This document shows positions 62,324 through 64,000 of a stretch of DNA of 64,000 nt, one piece after another (within the stretch, counting starts at the first letter, position 1; each line of letters begins with the position of its first letter). This stretch comes from Roseivivax jejudonensis (lineage in GTDB: Bacteria; Pseudomonadota; Alphaproteobacteria; Rhodobacterales; Rhodobacteraceae): NCBI RefSeq assembly GCF_900172265.1, contig NZ_FWFK01000005.1, forward strand, positions 62,001 through 126,000. The letters run 5' to 3'. The position numbers and the translations under genes are program-made. The notes beneath the pieces are model-generated. The model ran no database searches. It was not told where the DNA came from and was given only the letters and a program-made list of their open reading frames with translations.

Positions 62324-63493
62324 TCAATCCTTCAGCCCCGAGGAGCGGTGCAACACCCAGTCGACGACGAAGTTGACCGCCACGGTCAGCAGTGCGATCG
62401 CCCCCGCCGCCATCAGCGGCAAGGCTGCGGCCAGCGGCGAGAAGGCGGCGAAATTGATGAACTGCGCGAGGTCGCGCACCATCGTGCCCCAGTCGGCCAA
62501 CGGGGGCTGGATGCCGACCCCGAGGAAGGACAGGGCGGCGATGGTCAGGAACACGAAGCAGAAGCGCAGACCGAACTCGGCGAGGAGCGGCGCGGTCGCG
62601 TTGGGCAGGATCTCGCGAAAGATGAGATAGGACAGTCCTTCGCCGCGCAGTTTCGCGGCCTCGATGTAATCCATCACGACGATGTTCTGCCCGACGGCGC
62701 GGGCAAGGCGGAAGACCCGCGTGGAGTCGATCAGCGCGATGATGAAGATCATGTAGAGCGTCAGCTGCCATTGCTGGTTGCCCGCCCAGGCGCTGGCGAT
62801 CGTCATCAGGAGCAGCGCGAAGATCAGCGACGGGATCGCCATCAGCACGTCGACCGCGCGGCTGAGGATGTTGTCGAACCAACCGCCGATCGTCGCGGCA
62901 AGGAAACCGAGCGCGCCGCCCACGAAGAACGCGATGCACGTCGTGGCGAACGCGATGCCCACGGTGTTCTGGGCGCCGTAGATCAGGCGCGACAGCAGAT
63001 CCCGCCCGATCTGGTCGGTGCCGAGCGGGTGCGCCGGATCGCCGCCGGTCGCCGGGTCGCCGCCCGGCAGCATGTTGACCGTTCCGACCACCTCAGACTG
63101 GCCGTACGGGGCGAGTAGGGGCGCGAGGATCGCGGTCAGCGCGTAGAGCAGGATGGTCAGCAGGCCGAAGGACGCGGTCAGCGGCATTTGCCGAAAGCCC
63201 TTCTTTGTCGCCTCGGTCCCGACGCTGCGGCCAGCCAGGCGAAAGAGGAAGGCCGCCACCGCCGCCACCGCGAAGAACTGCACCGCCCAGCGAAAGAACA
63301 CCGCGCCGTCGACGAAGGCATAGAGGTAGACGCCCCCGGCCAGCGCCGCGAGGAGAAGCATCCACCCGAACGCGCCGGCGAAGGTCATGTCGCGCAGATA
63401 CGCGTTCGACGTCCGTTGGCCGGCGGCGCGGGCTGCGAAGGCCGCAACCAGAAGCGCGGCCAGAACGCCGAGAAAGCCGAGAAGGGTCGTCAT
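62324..63493 (-). CDS. ABC transporter permease (OppC/DppC-like)
   Basis: The 389-residue permease is longer than usual because about 100 N-terminal residues carry three extra hydrophobic segments (LLGFLGVLAALLVAAFAARA and two more) before the normal OppC_N region (PLTASFGLLTILLYALTAI). The BPD core has GTDQIGRDLLSRLIYGAQNT and the EAA-loop DYIEAAKLRGEGLSYLIFRE. The start ATG overlaps the oppB-like stop by 4 bases. The N-terminal extension is a noteworthy oddity. Confidence 0.9.
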   Translation of the reverse strand: MTTLLGFLGVLAALLVAAFAARAAGQRTSNAYLRDMTFAGAFGWMLLLAALAGGVYLYAFVDGAVFFRWAVQFFAVAAVAAFLFRLAGRSVGTEATKKGFRQMPLTASFGLLTILLYALTAILAPLLAPYGQSEVVGTVNMLPGGDPATGGDPAHPLGTDQIGRDLLSRLIYGAQNTVGIAFATTCIAFFVGGALGFLAATIGGWFDNILSRAVDVLMAIPSLIFALLLMTIASAWAGNQQWQLTLYMIFIIALIDSTRVFRLARAVGQNIVVMDYIEAAKLRGEGLSYLIFREILPNATAPLLAEFGLRFCFVFLTIAALSFLGVGIQPPLADWGTMVRDLAQFINFAAFSPLAAALPLMAAGAIALLTVAVNFVVDWVLHRSSGLKD

Positions 63494-64000
63494 TTCGGAT
63501 GCCTCAGCCGTGGATTCGACAGGATCGAGAGAATGTCCGCCACGAGATTGAGGAGGATATAAGCGGCCGCGAAGATCAGGCAGCAGGCCTGAACCACGGG
63601 AATGTCGCGGATCTTCACGCTGTCCACGAAGAGCTGGCCGATGCCGGGATAGACGAACACGACCTCGACCACGACCACGCCGGTGATGAGATAGGCGAGG
63701 TTGATCGCGATCACGTTGATGATGGGCGCCAGCGCGTTCGGCAGCGCGTGCTTCACGATCACGCGCATCGGGCTCATGCCCTTGAGGCGGGCCATTTCGA
63801 TGTAGGGGCTGGCCAGGAGGTTGATGATTGCCGCGCGGGTCATCCGCATCATGTGCGCGGTGACCACGAGCGTCAGGGTCAGCGCCGGCAGGAGCGTTCG
63901 CTCGAGCCGTTCGCCGAGGCCCATGCCGGCATAGATGTTCGACAGCGACGGCAGGATCGGGTTCAGCACGGCCAGAAACAGGATCAGAACGTAGGCGAGG
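63490..64000 (-). CDS. ABC transporter permease (OppB/DppB-like), 3' part
   Basis: Only the C-terminal part is in the window; the gene continues past base 64000. The visible sequence has the EAA loop SPYIEMARLKGMSPMRVIVK and the final helices of a DppB-type permease (LITGVVVVEVVFVYPGIGQL). It is the first importer gene seen here and is coupled to the oppC-like permease. Confidence 0.9.
   Translation of the reverse strand, partial: LAYVLILFLAVLNPILPSLSNIYAGMGLGERLERTLLPALTLTLVVTAHMMRMTRAAIINLLASPYIEMARLKGMSPMRVIVKHALPNALAPIINVIAINLAYLITGVVVVEVVFVYPGIGQLFVDSVKIRDIPVVQACCLIFAAAYILLNLVADILSILSNPRLRHPK

Overview
The window is GC-rich DNA from a purple phototrophic alphaproteobacterium of the Rhodobacterales type (a Rhodobacter/Roseobacter relative). 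It holds most of a photosynthesis gene cluster of the spheroidene pathway (crtA, crtC, crtD, crtF), with the three-subunit chlorophyllide reductase bchXYZ and a puf operon of the pufQBALMC type: pufC, the tetraheme cytochrome, is present and pufX is absent. Species cannot be read from the sequence. No rRNA, tRNA, CRISPR array, insertion sequence or phage module was seen, and no gap without a gene exceeds about 225 bases.

Layout. Left arm (1-6.6 kb): the end of bchO, then bchD, bchI and crtA on the minus strand, divergent from crtI-crtB-tspO. Right arm (40.5-57.3 kb): crtD-crtC (followed by lrgA-lrgB) on the minus strand, divergent from crtE-crtF-bchC-bchX-bchY-bchZ-pufQ-pufB-pufA-pufL-pufM-pufC and dxs. 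All three photosynthesis promoter regions (crtA/crtI, crtD/crtE, crtF-bchC) carry TGT-N12-ACA palindromes, the binding pattern of the oxygen- and light-responsive repressor PpsR/CrtJ.

Between tspO and lrgB/crtC lies about 34 kb of other genes. It contains a histone-deacetylase-like hydrolase and a Gfa-like protein; five consecutive genes for large secreted RTX (calcium-binding repeat) proteins, one a serralysin-type metalloprotease and one with a choice-of-anchor L domain; a capsule-type polysaccharide locus (KpsM/KpsE/KpsT-like exporter, two sulfotransferases, two glycosyltransferases, UDP-glucose dehydrogenase and dTDP-rhamnose genes rfbABCD); a DUF2793 protein; cytochrome c2; a small ABC importer with an acidic secreted protein; and an MFS exporter.

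How the parts may work together. The pigment and puf genes make bacteriochlorophyll a, spheroidene/spheroidenone and the RC-LH1 complex, with cytochrome c2 and PufC feeding electrons. The RTX proteins have no Sec signal and the C-terminal layout of type I secretion substrates, but no type I secretion system is encoded here. They sit beside genes for what looks like a sulfated, rhamnose- and glucuronate-containing capsule, so a calcium-dependent surface matrix is a reasonable inference. The five RTX proteins have different N-terminal parts but share one co-linear C-terminal cassette of about 18 nonapeptides, including an invariant GGGR unit. This cassette family, together with the capsule locus inside a photosynthesis cluster, is the most unusual thing in the window.

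The right end (57.3-64 kb) holds a sixth RTX protein with a GDSL esterase domain and a dipeptide/oligopeptide-type ABC transporter that runs off the window edge.
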